Part shown: in pieces, positions 18,910 through 28,693 of the stretch
How positions within the stretch are numbered: position 1 is the stretch's first letter
How the letters are laid out: each line of letters starts with the position of its first letter
Assembly (NCBI GenBank): GCA_015063805.1
Contig: SVTK01000002.1
Location: 108,644-172,643 of the forward strand
Length of the DNA stretch: 64,000 nt
Reading direction: 5' to 3'
Origin: Oscillospiraceae bacterium
GTDB lineage: Bacteria; Bacillota; Clostridia; Oscillospirales; CAG-272
Made by a program: the position numbers and the translations under genes
Notes under the pieces: model-generated
The model's database searches: none
What the model was told of the DNA's origin: nothing
Seen by the model: only the letters and a program-made list of their open reading frames with translations

Positions 18910-21184
18910 CCTCGCTCTCGGTCTCGGTCACGGGCTCAGGCGGGAGCTCCCGCTTATAGCCGCAGGCCTTATCGTGGCAGATGAGCTGGTTCTTTCCCTT
19001 CTTGCGGAAGAGCATCTTACCGCAGTCGGGACAGATCTCGTGGGTAGGCAGATCCCAGGAGGAGAAATCGCAGTCGGGGTAACGGGAGCAGGCATAGAAA
19101 ACGGTACGGCCGCGGCCATACTTGGTCAGCACCTCCGAACCGCACTTGGGACAGGGCACATCCAGGGGCTTGGTCTTCTGCTTGGTATGCTTGCACTCGG
19201 GATAGCGGGAGCAGGCATAGAAGCTGCCGTAGCGGCCGGTGCGCAGAACCATATCGGCACCGCACAGCTCGCACTTGAAGTCGGCCACCACCGTCTTGCT
19301 CTCCTCAGCCTTCTCCGGAGCCTCCAGGGACTTGGTGTTCTTACACTGGGGATAGTTGGGGCAGGCGGCAAATTTGCCGTAGCGCCCGTTCTTCACAATC
19401 ATCTTGGCACCGCACTTGTCGCAGATGATATCGGTTTCCTCCACGGGAAGTTCGATGTTCTCCTTGGCAGCCGACTCCTGTGCGGCCTCCAGCTCGGGCA
19501 GGAACCCGTCCCAGAAGTCCCGCAGGACAGCCAGCATGGTATTATCCCCCTTCTCGATGCCGTCCAGGTGATCTTCCATTTCGGCGGTAAACTGATAATC
19601 CACGATGTCGGGGAATTTCTCCTCCATGAGGCGGGTGGTCACCTCACCCAGGGGAGTGGGCACCAAGGCCTTGTTCTCACGGTTGACATAACCGCGGGAG
19701 ATGATGGTGGTAATGATGGGGGTATAGGTAGAAGGACGGCCAATGCCCTTCTCCTCGAAGAACTTGATCAGCGAAGCCTCGTTGTAGCGGGGAGGCGGCT
19801 CGGTGAAGTGCTGCTGGGACTTGACTTCCACTGTTTCCAGCGCCTGGCCCTCACGAATATCGGGCAGGCGGAGTCCGCGCTCCTCCTCGGGATCGTCGGC
19901 CTGGCGGCTGTTCTCCTCCTCGGTGGCCTCATAGACGGCCATAAAGCCCTGGAACTTCACGGTGTAGCCCGAAGTGCGGAAGATATAGTCCCCCGCAGAG
20001 AAATCGGCGGTGATGGTGTTCAGCTCGGCGGACTCCATCTGGCTGGCCACAAAGCGCTCCCAGATCAGCTTATAAAGGCGGTACTGATCCTGGGTCAGGC
20101 TCTTCTTGACCATAAGGGGCTCGATCTCCACCCGTGCGGGACGGATGGCCTCGTGGGCATCCTGCGCACCGGAGCGGGATTTATAGGTACGGGGCGTCTC
20201 GGGAACGTAGTTCTCCCCGTATTTGTTCAAAATAAAGCTGCGGGCCGCTTCCTTTGCCTCGTCGGAGACACGGAGAGAGTCGGTACGCATATAGGTAATC
20301 AGACCCTGTACACCGCCCAGCTCGGAGCCCAGGTTAATACCTTCATACAGCTCCTGTGCTACCCGCATGATCCGCTGGGACTGGAAGCCCAGCTTACGCC
20401 ATGCTTCCTGCTGCAGGGTGGAGGTGGTAAAGGGAGGCGTGGGCGCCTTATGCCGCACGGCGCGGCGAATACTCTTGACGGTGAAGCCCCCCTCTGCGGC
20501 CTGACGAATGCGTTGTGCATCTGCCTCGCAGGCGAGCTTCATCTTTCCTTCCTCGGTGCCCCAGAAGCGGGCGGTAAAGGGCTTGCCGTCAGCGGCAAGG
20601 TCGGCTTCCACCGTCCAGTATTCCTCGGGAACAAAGGCGCGGATCTCATTCTCCCGCTCCACAATGACACGGGTAGCCACCGACTGCACACGGCCGGCGG
20701 AAAGACCGCTCTTCACCGTCTTCCAAAGGAAGGGGGAGAGCTTATAGCCCACGATTCGGTCAAGGATACGGCGGGTCTGCTGTGCGTTGACCAGGTTCAT
20801 ATCGATGGCGCGGGGCTTTTTGATGCCCGCCTTCACCTCACTCTTGGTCAGCGAGTTGAAGGTGGCGCGGTAGATCTTATTCTCCGGGATTCCCAGCGCG
20901 GTGACCAGGTGCCATGCAATGGCCTCGCCCTCGCGGTCAGGGTCGGTTGCGAGAAAGATTTTATTGGCACCCTTGACTTCCTTCTTGAGTGCCTTGATCA
21001 GATCGCCCTTGCCACGGATATTGATGTAGTGGGGGGCGAAATCGTTGTCGATATCAATGCCGAGGGTGCTTTTGGGCAGGTCGCGGACGTGGCCCTGGGA
21101 GGCGATCACGCGGTAATTTGCGCCAAGATAACCCTTGACGGTTCCCACCTTGGTGGGAGACTCCAGAATGACCAGATTAGCCAT
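18896..21184 (-). CDS. topA: DNA topoisomerase I with C-terminal Zn-ribbon repeats
   Basis: [27 protein letters not shown] active-site Tyr; four CxxC...C type C-terminal repeats. Confidence 0.97.
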   Translation of the reverse strand: MANLVILESPTKVGTVKGYLGANYRVIASQGHVRDLPKSTLGIDIDNDFAPHYINIRGKGDLIKALKKEVKGANKIFLATDPDREGEAIAWHLVTALGIPENKIYRATFNSLTKSEVKAGIKKPRAIDMNLVNAQQTRRILDRIVGYKLSPFLWKTVKSGLSAGRVQSVATRVIVERENEIRAFVPEEYWTVEADLAADGKPFTARFWGTEEGKMKLACEADAQRIRQAAEGGFTVKSIRRAVRHKAPTPPFTTSTLQQEAWRKLGFQSQRIMRVAQELYEGINLGSELGGVQGLITYMRTDSLRVSDEAKEAARSFILNKYGENYVPETPRTYKSRSGAQDAHEAIRPARVEIEPLMVKKSLTQDQYRLYKLIWERFVASQMESAELNTITADFSAGDYIFRTSGYTVKFQGFMAVYEATEEENSRQADDPEEERGLRLPDIREGQALETVEVKSQQHFTEPPPRYNEASLIKFFEEKGIGRPSTYTPIITTIISRGYVNRENKALVPTPLGEVTTRLMEEKFPDIVDYQFTAEMEDHLDGIEKGDNTMLAVLRDFWDGFLPELEAAQESAAKENIELPVEETDIICDKCGAKMIVKNGRYGKFAACPNYPQCKNTKSLEAPEKAEESKTVVADFKCELCGADMVLRTGRYGSFYACSRYPECKHTKQKTKPLDVPCPKCGSEVLTKYGRGRTVFYACSRYPDCDFSSWDLPTHEICPDCGKMLFRKKGKNQLICHDKACGYKRELPPEPVTETESEDGND

Positions 21185-21229
21185 GTAAATCGTACCTTTC
21201 GTCGGGAATGAATTATCGCTTTTTGCGAA

Positions 21230-22564
21230 TCAGTCGCCTGTGCGAATGTAGAGACTGCCCGGCAGACCTTCAATGAGACCGAGCAGCTCCAGCCGGGTCA
21301 AAGCCGCGATCAGCGGCGCGGGGGCAATTCCCGCGGCGGCCAGGGTGTCGGCAGACACCGCGCGGTCATCGGGAATCAGATCGTAGACCGCCCGGCAATC
21401 CTCGGGCAGATCAGGGGGGACAGAAGCGTCGGGACGGCTTTGCGCCTTCGGCTCGGCAGACCGTTTCGGCTCACCGGGCAGACGTTTTCCGCGGGATGCG
21501 GAGGAAGGCTTTGCCGTGGGCGAAGAAACAGGCGCGGGCTGTGCCGCAGGGGGCGGTGCGGCCTTTTTCCCCTTGGCATACTTGAAATCCGCCGGTCTCG
21601 CCGACACGCCGTAACGGTCAAGCACCGCATCGTCCACATCGGAGTGAAGAACCGATGCATGGTAAGCGGGCAGATTCAGCATCTTGCCATAGAGGAAGCT
21701 GTAATTGTCCAGAACGTCCTTAGCGGTAAGCACCAGGTTTGCTCCTGCGTGGATCAGCTCATTGGTGCCGGCGGAATGGAAGTTGCCCACATTGCCGGGA
21801 ACAGCAAACAGATCCCTTCCCTGCACCAGGGCCTCTCTTGCGGTAATCATCGCACCGCTGCGCAGGTCAGCCTCCACAATCAGCGTGCCGTGGGACAGGC
21901 CGCTGATAATGCGGTTGCGCACCGGAAAATGCCGTCCGTTGGCCGGGGTTCCGGGGGGATATTCGCTGACCACGGCACCGGAGGACAGGATGTGATCCCG
22001 CAGGGTACCGTGGGCCGGCGGATAGGTGATATCCACGCCGCAGCCCAGCACCGCCACCGTTTCCCCGCCGGCGGCCATCGCCGCACATTGGGCCACGCTG
22101 TCAATGCCGAGGGCCATACCGCTGACCACCAGCACCCCGGCCGATGCCAGTTCGTATGCTATTTTATACGCAGTCCGGCCACCGTATTCACTCATGGAGC
22201 GGGTTCCCACCACAGCAACCGCCACATGGGCATTCCAGTCGGGAAGCTTGCCGCGGTAATAGAGCACCGCAGGCGGATTGCGCAGAGTCTTGAGCCGCTC
22301 GGGGTATGCTGAGTCGTCGTAGCAGAGAATGCCGATCCCCGAAACGGTGCACTGATCCACAATGCGGCAGGCGGCATCCAGGTCATGCCGTCGGCTCAAG
22401 CGTTCAAGGGCTGCTTCGCTGACACCGGGAATCCGATAAAACATGGACTCATCGGCACTGTAGATATCAAAGGGAGAACCGAAATGCCGCAGAAGGGGTT
22501 CCAGATCGCGGCTTCCCGCCCCCAGGCATTCGGACAGCCAAACCCAATAGAGATTGTCCGCCAT
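21230..22564 (-). CDS. dprA: DNA processing protein DprA
   Basis: AVVGTRSMSEYGGRTAYKIAYELASAGVLVVSGMALGID. Confidence 0.95.
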   Translation of the reverse strand: MADNLYWVWLSECLGAGSRDLEPLLRHFGSPFDIYSADESMFYRIPGVSEAALERLSRRHDLDAACRIVDQCTVSGIGILCYDDSAYPERLKTLRNPPAVLYYRGKLPDWNAHVAVAVVGTRSMSEYGGRTAYKIAYELASAGVLVVSGMALGIDSVAQCAAMAAGGETVAVLGCGVDITYPPAHGTLRDHILSSGAVVSEYPPGTPANGRHFPVRNRIISGLSHGTLIVEADLRSGAMITAREALVQGRDLFAVPGNVGNFHSAGTNELIHAGANLVLTAKDVLDNYSFLYGKMLNLPAYHASVLHSDVDDAVLDRYGVSARPADFKYAKGKKAAPPPAAQPAPVSSPTAKPSSASRGKRLPGEPKRSAEPKAQSRPDASVPPDLPEDCRAVYDLIPDDRAVSADTLAAAGIAPAPLIAALTRLELLGLIEGLPGSLYIRTGD

Positions 22565-22587
22565 ACAAAGCATCCTTTCGTTTGAGA

Positions 22588-23430
22588 TCAATCCACGCCG
22601 AAGCGTCTTGCCTGTTCCCACAGGCAGACCGATGCGGCGGTGGCCGCATTGAGGGACTCGGTATGCGCACGCATGGGAATAAACACGGCACCGTCAGCGG
22701 CCGCAATCGCCGCCTCACTGAGGCCGTGTCCTTCATTACCGATGAGAAAACAGTCCTTCGCTTCCATAGCCAGGCTGTCCAGCCGCTGTGCCTCGCGGGC
22801 AAGTGCGGCGGCCCAGACCCGCCGGCCGTTCTTCTGCAGAACGCCGATGGCCGCAGGCAGGTCGTCCACCCGCAGCGTGGGCAGCTTGAAGATAGCCCCC
22901 ATGGCCGCGCGAAGGGTGCGGGGATGATAGAGATCCGCGCAGTCGGCACTCATCACCACGCAGTCCACCCCAAAAGCAGCGGCAGAGCGCAGGACGGTGC
23001 CCAGGTTTCCGGGGTCACGGAGCGACTCCAAAAGAAGAAGTCTCCCCTCCGTATTCGCCGCAAGATCGGGCTCTCTTTTTTCTATTGTAATCTTTTTGTG
23101 GAATTTGTCAAGGGTTTTTGCCACACAAATTACACCGTCCGGGGATTTTTCGGGAGAAATTTTCGCAAAAGCGCTCTCTCCTACCGCAAAAACGCGGCAA
23201 TTCCGGGGCAGATTGAGGTCGCCCAGCGCCTCTGCGATCCGATCCGCAGCGCTCTCGCAGACGAAGATCAGCTCCACACCGGCACCGTGCAGAACAGCCT
23301 CACGGGTCAGCTTGACACCGTGGATGAGGAATTCCCCCTCGGCATCGCGGTATTTTTTCATGTCCAGCCGTGCCGCCCGCTGGATCATGGGATTCTGGCG
23401 GCTGGTGACCGAAATCGGCTCAAATTGCAT
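22588..23430 (-). CDS. TrmH/SpoU family 23S rRNA methyltransferase
   Basis: SLRDPGNLGTVLRSAAAFGVD; FLIGNEGHGLSEA; VFIPMRAHTESLNAATAASV. Confidence 0.92.
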   Translation of the reverse strand: MQFEPISVTSRQNPMIQRAARLDMKKYRDAEGEFLIHGVKLTREAVLHGAGVELIFVCESAADRIAEALGDLNLPRNCRVFAVGESAFAKISPEKSPDGVICVAKTLDKFHKKITIEKREPDLAANTEGRLLLLESLRDPGNLGTVLRSAAAFGVDCVVMSADCADLYHPRTLRAAMGAIFKLPTLRVDDLPAAIGVLQKNGRRVWAAALAREAQRLDSLAMEAKDCFLIGNEGHGLSEAAIAAADGAVFIPMRAHTESLNAATAASVCLWEQARRFGVD

Positions 23431-23464
23431 AGCTTCCTCCCTGTGATGAAAGGTGTCTTGAAGA

Positions 23465-23497
23465 CGATAAAAACCCGGGAATCCCGGGTTTTTATCG
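23465..23497. terminator. Bidirectional-looking terminator (end of infC-rpmI-rplT)
   Basis: Perfect 16-bp inverted repeat CGATAAAAACCCGGGA-a-TCCCGGGTTTTTATCG. Confidence 0.8.
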
Positions 23498-23541
23498 TGA
23501 TGCCGCATCAGATGCGGACAATCATATCGGCAGTCTCAGAC

Positions 23542-23895
23542 TCAAAGAGCAGCCTTTGCCTTCTCAACGAGAGCGGCGAAAGCTTCCTTGTCGCTGACGG
23601 CCAGCTCAGCCAGCATCTTGCGGTTGAGGTCGATGCCTGCCAGCTTGAGACCGTGCATAAAGGTGGAGTAGTTCATCCCGTTGACCTTTGCCTGAGCAGA
23701 GATACGGGTGATCCAAAGAGAGCGGAAATCTCTCTTCTTCATCTTGCGGCCTGCAAATGCATAGTTGCCGCTCTTCATAACGGCTTGCTTAGCCATCTTG
23801 AAGTGCTTGGACTTTGCACCCCAGTAACCCTTCGCAGCCTTCAGAACTTTATTTCTTCTCTTGCGCGTCATCATAGCGCCTTTTACTCTTGCCAT
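23542..23895 (-). CDS. rplT: 50S ribosomal protein L20
   Basis: [30 protein letters not shown]. Confidence 0.98.
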   Translation of the reverse strand: MARVKGAMMTRKRRNKVLKAAKGYWGAKSKHFKMAKQAVMKSGNYAFAGRKMKKRDFRSLWITRISAQAKVNGMNYSTFMHGLKLAGIDLNRKMLAELAVSDKEAFAALVEKAKAAL

Positions 23896-23934
23896 TTCAG
23901 TATCCTCCTACTAAATTTTGTGAGCGCGGGGCGC

Positions 23935-24129
23935 TTATTTGTTGATCATCTTCTTGACGTTGGCAGCCATAGCTTCGCTCATGACTGCGCCGCCGCGGAG
24001 CTGTCTCTTGCGCTTTGCGGTCTTGATGCCGAGTTTGTGACGGCGGTTGGTGTGGTTGAGCTTAACCTTGCCGGTGCCGGTGAGCGAGAACCGCTTGGCA
24101 GAGGCCTTGTGCGTCTTGATCTTTCCCAT
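23935..24129 (-). CDS. rpmI: 50S ribosomal protein L35
   Basis: MGKIKTHKASAKRFSLTGTGKVKLNHTNRRHKLGIKTAKRKRQLRG. Confidence 0.97.
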   Translation of the reverse strand: MGKIKTHKASAKRFSLTGTGKVKLNHTNRRHKLGIKTAKRKRQLRGGAVMSEAMAANVKKMINK

Positions 24130-24218
24130 GTTCGTAATCTCCTTTTCCTATTGCGTTCGTGCTTGATTTCGGGGAATTGGGTCTGTACCGATGAAGCGGG
24201 GCAAATGCGCTCCGCAAA

Positions 24219-24749
24219 TCAATCCTTCTTCGCCGTGGGCTTGAGCGGGTTGACCATCATGCTCATGAACTTGCCCTCCAGCGTCGGCTTTTTGTCAACC
24301 GAACCCAGATCCTGGCAGGCCTCCTGGAAACGGGAGAGCATTTCACGGCCAAGCTCCTGATGGCTCATCTCACGGCCCTTGAACCGGAGAATCACCTTCA
24401 CCTTGTTGCCCGCGGTCAGGAATTTGCGTGCGTGGTTGACCTTGGTTTCGAAATCGTGGGTGTCGATGCGGCAGGAGAGCTGAATCTCCTTCACCTCGAC
24501 GGTCTGCTGCTTCTTGCGTGCTTCCTTTTCCTTCTTGTCACGCTCAAAGCGGTATTTGCCGTAGTCCATGATGCGGCAAACGGGAGGAGTTGCCTGCGGT
24601 GCCATCAGCACCAGGTCCAGTCCCTTGTCATACGCAGCCTTCTGCGCACTTTCAATGGAAAGGATGCCCAGCTGTTCACCGTCGGCGCCTACCAGTCTGA
24701 CCTCTTTGGCCCGGATCTCGTCATTGATCTGCATTTCTTTTGCGCTAAT
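24219..24749 (-). CDS. infC: Translation initiation factor IF-3, probable AUU start
   Basis: ISAKEMQINDEIRAKEVRLVGADGEQLGI; GGAGGT 8 nt upstream of an in-frame ATT at 24749-24747. Confidence 0.92.
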   Translation of the reverse strand: MSAKEMQINDEIRAKEVRLVGADGEQLGILSIESAQKAAYDKGLDLVLMAPQATPPVCRIMDYGKYRFERDKKEKEARKKQQTVEVKEIQLSCRIDTHDFETKVNHARKFLTAGNKVKVILRFKGREMSHQELGREMLSRFQEACQDLGSVDKKPTLEGKFMSMMVNPLKPTAKKD

Positions 24750-24770
24750 TGTCCTGCACCTCCAGTACAT

Positions 24771-24805
24771 AAAGAAAAATGTGCGAAAGACACAGTCTCC
24801 GCACA
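24771..24805 (-). terminator. Leader terminator/attenuator hairpin upstream of infC
   Basis: Minus strand TGTGCGGAGAC-TGT-GTCTTTCGCACA followed by TTTTTCTTT, between the promoter and the infC SD. Confidence 0.7.
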
Positions 24806-24900
24806 CACCCAAACCTCGCCCTGCGAGGAATCATGTATTGACCCGGCTCGCGGTGCGGCAGGGTGAGAACGGAGCGTGTTCTGCTTCTTTTACGCATAAT

Positions 24901-24929
24901 AGTATAGCACAGCCAAATGGGTTTGTCAA
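24901..24929 (-). promoter_or_regulatory. Sigma-A promoter for infC-rpmI-rplT
   Basis: TTGACA -17- TATACT on minus strand. Confidence 0.88.
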
Positions 24930-25153
24930 GGCCTTTTTTGTATTTGTTTCAAATTTTTTTGTCCTTCCGATGCGGTAAAATTCTCTGATCGGAGGCAAAT
25001 ATTTTCCTTCACCCCCACTGCTTTGGCACGCAAAAGCGTCATTCCATCATCATTTGTTCATCCGCAACAAAACACCCCTATTTTTCATCCCGTCTTTTCT
25101 ATGTCCTATTCATTTCCACGAATTTTACGTCAAAAAATCGTCAATTTTGATAC

Positions 25154-25182
25154 TTTACAAATCTGCAATTATTCGCTATAAT
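25154..25182 (+). promoter_or_regulatory. Sigma-A promoter of orphan transcript
   Basis: TTTACA -17- TATAAT. Confidence 0.75.
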
Positions 25183-25188
25183 ATTATC

Positions 25189-25307
25189 GTCGGCGAGAGA
25201 ATCCGCCCAAATGCGATCTCTGCCGTAGCACAGCGCGCCCCTGCAGCTGCCGCGGAATATCAAGCTTATGATATCAACCTGCGATGCACTGAGGAACGCG
25301 CTTTTTT
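25189..25307 (+). ncRNA. Candidate structured small RNA, unassigned family
   Basis: Starts at the predicted TSS of the preceding promoter; GGCgAGAGA/UCUCUGCC hairpin then a rod-like fold with AGCGCG/CGCGCU closing stem followed by U tract; no convincing ORF. Confidence 0.4.
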
Positions 25308-25389
25308 CCTTTTTTCCGATCCTTCGTAGAGCAAACCACACCGAAAGCGGATAAAATATATATTATTTGTAAAAAAATTAAAATACCCA

Positions 25390-25418
25390 TGGAAATTCGC
25401 GCTGATTTGTGGTATACT
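25390..25418 (+). promoter_or_regulatory. Extended -10 promoter for lon
   Basis: TGGAAA -17- TATACT with TG extension (tgTGgTATACT). Confidence 0.6.
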
Positions 25419-25481
25419 GTTGTGTAGTGCACTCTCCGAGTGCCGAGCAATACCCACAGAAAGGATAAAAAACCAAGGATT

Positions 25482-27902
25482 ATGCCCAATTACATAGAAA
25501 AAGCCGAGAAGCTCAATCTTCCCGTTCTCCCTCTGTTCGGGACGGTTGCCTTCCCTTCCATTACCATCAGCCTGGAGACCTCCACCGATACCGCCACCGC
25601 TGCGGTGCGGGCAGCCAACGAGGGCAACACCTATGTGCTGCTGCTCAGTGCCCGTGAGGTAAACGGTCTTAACCAGGAAGCCGATGATGCTGATACCTTC
25701 TACGAAGTCGGCACCGTCGCCAAGATCAAGCAAACCATCAAAACCGGAGAGGAAAGTCTGCGCATTATTGCCGAGGGCGCTTCCCGGGCACAGGTCATGA
25801 GCCTGAGCCGCACGGGCAAGCAGCTGCGTGCGGATGTGCTCTGCAAAACTGTCATGATAGAGGACAACGGCGGTCTCAAGGGTGAAGCATACCGCCACGA
25901 GGCCATCACCGTTCTCGAGGGAATGCTCCGCCATGTCCCCGCTGTCTCCCAGGAACTGCTGGGCCTGGCCCGCACCATCAAAAATCCCGGCCTGCTGGCC
26001 GATTTCATTGCCGCCCATGTGCTGGTCAAGTATGAAGCCAAACAGGCGGTGCTCTCCAGCTTTGAACCCCTTCGCCGTCTTGAGGTGCTGGTGACCGAGC
26101 TGGAGCGGGAGCGCAGAATGCACGAGATTGAAGCTGAACTGAATGTGAAGCTGAGAGAACAGATTGAACAGCATCAGCGGGAGAACTACATCCGTGAACA
26201 GATGCACCTTCTGCAGAATGAGCTGGGCGAAGGCGGCTCCGACAGCGACGATTACTACCGCCGGATCATGGAGGCCAAGCTCCCCGCCGAAGTGGAGGAA
26301 AAGCTGCTCAAGGAAAATGAGCGGCTGGCCAAATCCCCCTTCGGCTCAGCAGAGGCGGCAGTGGGCCGCAACTATTTGGACGTTTGTCTGGAACTGCCCT
26401 GGAACAAGACCACCCGCGACCGCCTGGATGTAAAGGCTGCGAAAAAGATTCTGGATGCCGATCACGACGGGATGGACAAGGTAAAGGACCGCATTTTGGA
26501 ATTTCTCGCCGTGAAGCAGCTCAACCCCGAACTGCGCAATCAGATCCTCTGCCTGGTGGGCCCTCCCGGTGTGGGCAAAACCTCCATCGGGGCCTCCATT
26601 GCCCGGGCCATGAAGCGCAAATATGTGCGTGTCTCCCTGGGCGGCGTGCGGGATGAGGCCGATATCCGCGGCCACCGCAAGACCTACATCGGCGCCATGC
26701 CCGGACGCATTATTAATGCCCTCTCCCAGGCTGGGGTAAGAAATCCCCTGATCCTGCTGGACGAGATCGACAAGCTGACCCACGATGCCCACGGCGATCC
26801 CGCCTCTGCCCTGCTGGAGGTACTGGATGCCGAGCAGAACAAGAGTTTCCGTGATCACTTCATTGAACTGCCCATCGACCTCTCCGACTGCCTCTTTATC
26901 GCTACGGCCAACACCCTGCAGACGGTCCCCCGCCCGCTGATCGACCGTATGGAGATCATTGAACTGCCCATTTACACCCGCCACGAAAAGCTGGCGATTG
27001 CCGAGAACCATCTGCTGCCCAAGCAGCTCAAGCGTCACGGTCTGACCCGCCGCGCACTGAAGCTGACCCGGGAGGCCATCTGCGAGGTCATCGACTACTA
27101 CACCCGTGAGGCCGGCGTGCGCAATCTGGAGCGTGCCATCGGTGATCTTTGCCGCAAGGCTGCCCGCCGCATGGTGGAGGAAGATATCAAGCGCGTGGTC
27201 ATCGATGCCGAGGATGTCAGCCGCTACCTTGGCCCCCGCAAGGCCCTGCCCGAACAGATTGAGGAGCAGGATCAGGTGGGCATCGTCAACGGCCTGGCCT
27301 ACACCGAACTGGGGGGCGATCTTCTCCGGGTGGAGGTAGCTGTGCTGGAGGGAACCGGCAAGATCGAGCTCACCGGCTCTCTGGGGGACGTGATGAAGGA
27401 ATCAGCACGCATTGCCGTCAGCTACATCCGCTCTGTCGCCAAAGAGATCGATATTGACCCCGATTTTTATAAGAATAAAGACCTGCATATCCACTTCCCC
27501 GAAGGCGCCGTGCCCAAGGACGGCCCCTCCGCCGGTGTCACCATGGTGACGGCTCTCATCAGCGCCCTCTCGGGACGTCCTGTTCGCCGGGAGCTGGCCA
27601 TGACGGGTGAAGTTACCCTGCGCGGCCGGGTGCTGGCCATCGGCGGTCTGCGGGAGAAGACCATGGCGGCCTATTCCGCCGGCGTGACCCATGTGGTCAT
27701 TCCCGCCGACAATATGCGGGACCTGGATAAGCTGGATCCTGTGGTACGGGAGGCACTGACCTTTATTCCCTGCAAAACCGTGACCGAGGTGCTGGATGCG
27801 GCTCTGGTGGGAGACACCTCCCCCAAGCGCACACATACCGACACCGTTCCCAACGAATACATCGCCGCACAGGCCCCCACACCCCGTGCATACGCACAGT
27901 AA
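25482..27902 (+). CDS. lon: Endopeptidase La (Lon protease)
   Basis: [53 protein letters not shown]. Confidence 0.97.
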   Translation: MPNYIEKAEKLNLPVLPLFGTVAFPSITISLETSTDTATAAVRAANEGNTYVLLLSAREVNGLNQEADDADTFYEVGTVAKIKQTIKTGEESLRIIAEGASRAQVMSLSRTGKQLRADVLCKTVMIEDNGGLKGEAYRHEAITVLEGMLRHVPAVSQELLGLARTIKNPGLLADFIAAHVLVKYEAKQAVLSSFEPLRRLEVLVTELERERRMHEIEAELNVKLREQIEQHQRENYIREQMHLLQNELGEGGSDSDDYYRRIMEAKLPAEVEEKLLKENERLAKSPFGSAEAAVGRNYLDVCLELPWNKTTRDRLDVKAAKKILDADHDGMDKVKDRILEFLAVKQLNPELRNQILCLVGPPGVGKTSIGASIARAMKRKYVRVSLGGVRDEADIRGHRKTYIGAMPGRIINALSQAGVRNPLILLDEIDKLTHDAHGDPASALLEVLDAEQNKSFRDHFIELPIDLSDCLFIATANTLQTVPRPLIDRMEIIELPIYTRHEKLAIAENHLLPKQLKRHGLTRRALKLTREAICEVIDYYTREAGVRNLERAIGDLCRKAARRMVEEDIKRVVIDAEDVSRYLGPRKALPEQIEEQDQVGIVNGLAYTELGGDLLRVEVAVLEGTGKIELTGSLGDVMKESARIAVSYIRSVAKEIDIDPDFYKNKDLHIHFPEGAVPKDGPSAGVTMVTALISALSGRPVRRELAMTGEVTLRGRVLAIGGLREKTMAAYSAGVTHVVIPADNMRDLDKLDPVVREALTFIPCKTVTEVLDAALVGDTSPKRTHTDTVPNEYIAAQAPTPRAYAQ

Positions 27903-28018
27903 GGAGACTAGTGTGAAAAATACATTTTCACACGGGTTTTGTGCCTTTCGCCACCGGAGCGGCGGCGATTTTGCTGCGCAAAACCAGCCCCAATTCCCCA
28001 AGATAAGGAAGCTTTTGC

Positions 28019-28645
28019 ATGCGAAAGCTACGGTTAATTAATATGGCACTGAATCTGCAGAAAACATCCCTGCGCATCAGCGCGGGCGAGATCCGGCAGT
28101 TTTGCTCGGATCCCATGCCTCAGGTGGCCTTCTCGGGCCGCTCGAATGTGGGAAAAAGCTCGCTGATCAACACCCTACTTGGCCGTAAATCCCTGGCGCG
28201 GGTCAGCGCATCCCCCGGCAAAACGATTACGATCAACTTCTACGACATTGACAAGCAGCTCTTCTTCGTGGACCTGCCCGGCTACGGCTTTGCCCGCCGC
28301 GCTCCCGCCGACAAGGCGAAATGGTCCGCCCTCACCGACGGCTACTTCACCCGCAACCCCAACCTGGACCGGCTCTCGCTGGTTTTGCAGCTGGTGGATG
28401 CCAAGGTAGGCGTAACGGCGGATGATGCCATGATGCTGAGCTACCTCCGCCAGGCCGAGCTGCCCTTTTTGGTGGTGGCCACCAAGGTAGACAAGCTCAA
28501 CAAAACCGAGCGGCAGAAGGCCATGGATACCCTCCGCGCCCATCCCGAAATTTCCGAAGAGACCATCATCCTTCCCTTCTCGTCCCACACCGGCGAGGGC
28601 AAGGACGAGCTTTGGCGGCTGATCCGCCAGGCCACAGGGGTTTGA
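28019..28645 (+). CDS. engB: Ribosome biogenesis GTPase YsxC/EngB
   Basis: AFSGRSNVGKSSLINTLLGRK; VDLPGYGFA; ATKVDKLNK; SD GGA upstream of ATG 28019 (alternative start 28043). Confidence 0.95.
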   Translation: MRKLRLINMALNLQKTSLRISAGEIRQFCSDPMPQVAFSGRSNVGKSSLINTLLGRKSLARVSASPGKTITINFYDIDKQLFFVDLPGYGFARRAPADKAKWSALTDGYFTRNPNLDRLSLVLQLVDAKVGVTADDAMMLSYLRQAELPFLVVATKVDKLNKTERQKAMDTLRAHPEISEETIILPFSSHTGEGKDELWRLIRQATGV

Positions 28646-28693
28646 CCCTCTGCCGCACATTTCACACTTACTCACAAGGACGGTTTATCGCTT

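Noticed and set aside
16465-21211. Long plus-strand ORFs (839 aa and 838 aa)
   Set aside because: Antisense to plsX/trmFO/topA, which are unambiguous
25242-25282. Similarity to a cloning-vector polylinker (CTGCAG...CCGCGG...ATATCAAGCTTAT)
   Set aside because: Only a 13-nt run resembles the pBluescript-type linker and the flanking order is not continuous; better explained as part of the structured transcript
27912-27934. GTGTGAAAA/TTTTCACAC hairpin after lon as a regulatory element
   Set aside because: Short AT-rich stem with weak T-tail, most likely a poor terminator; not enough to call
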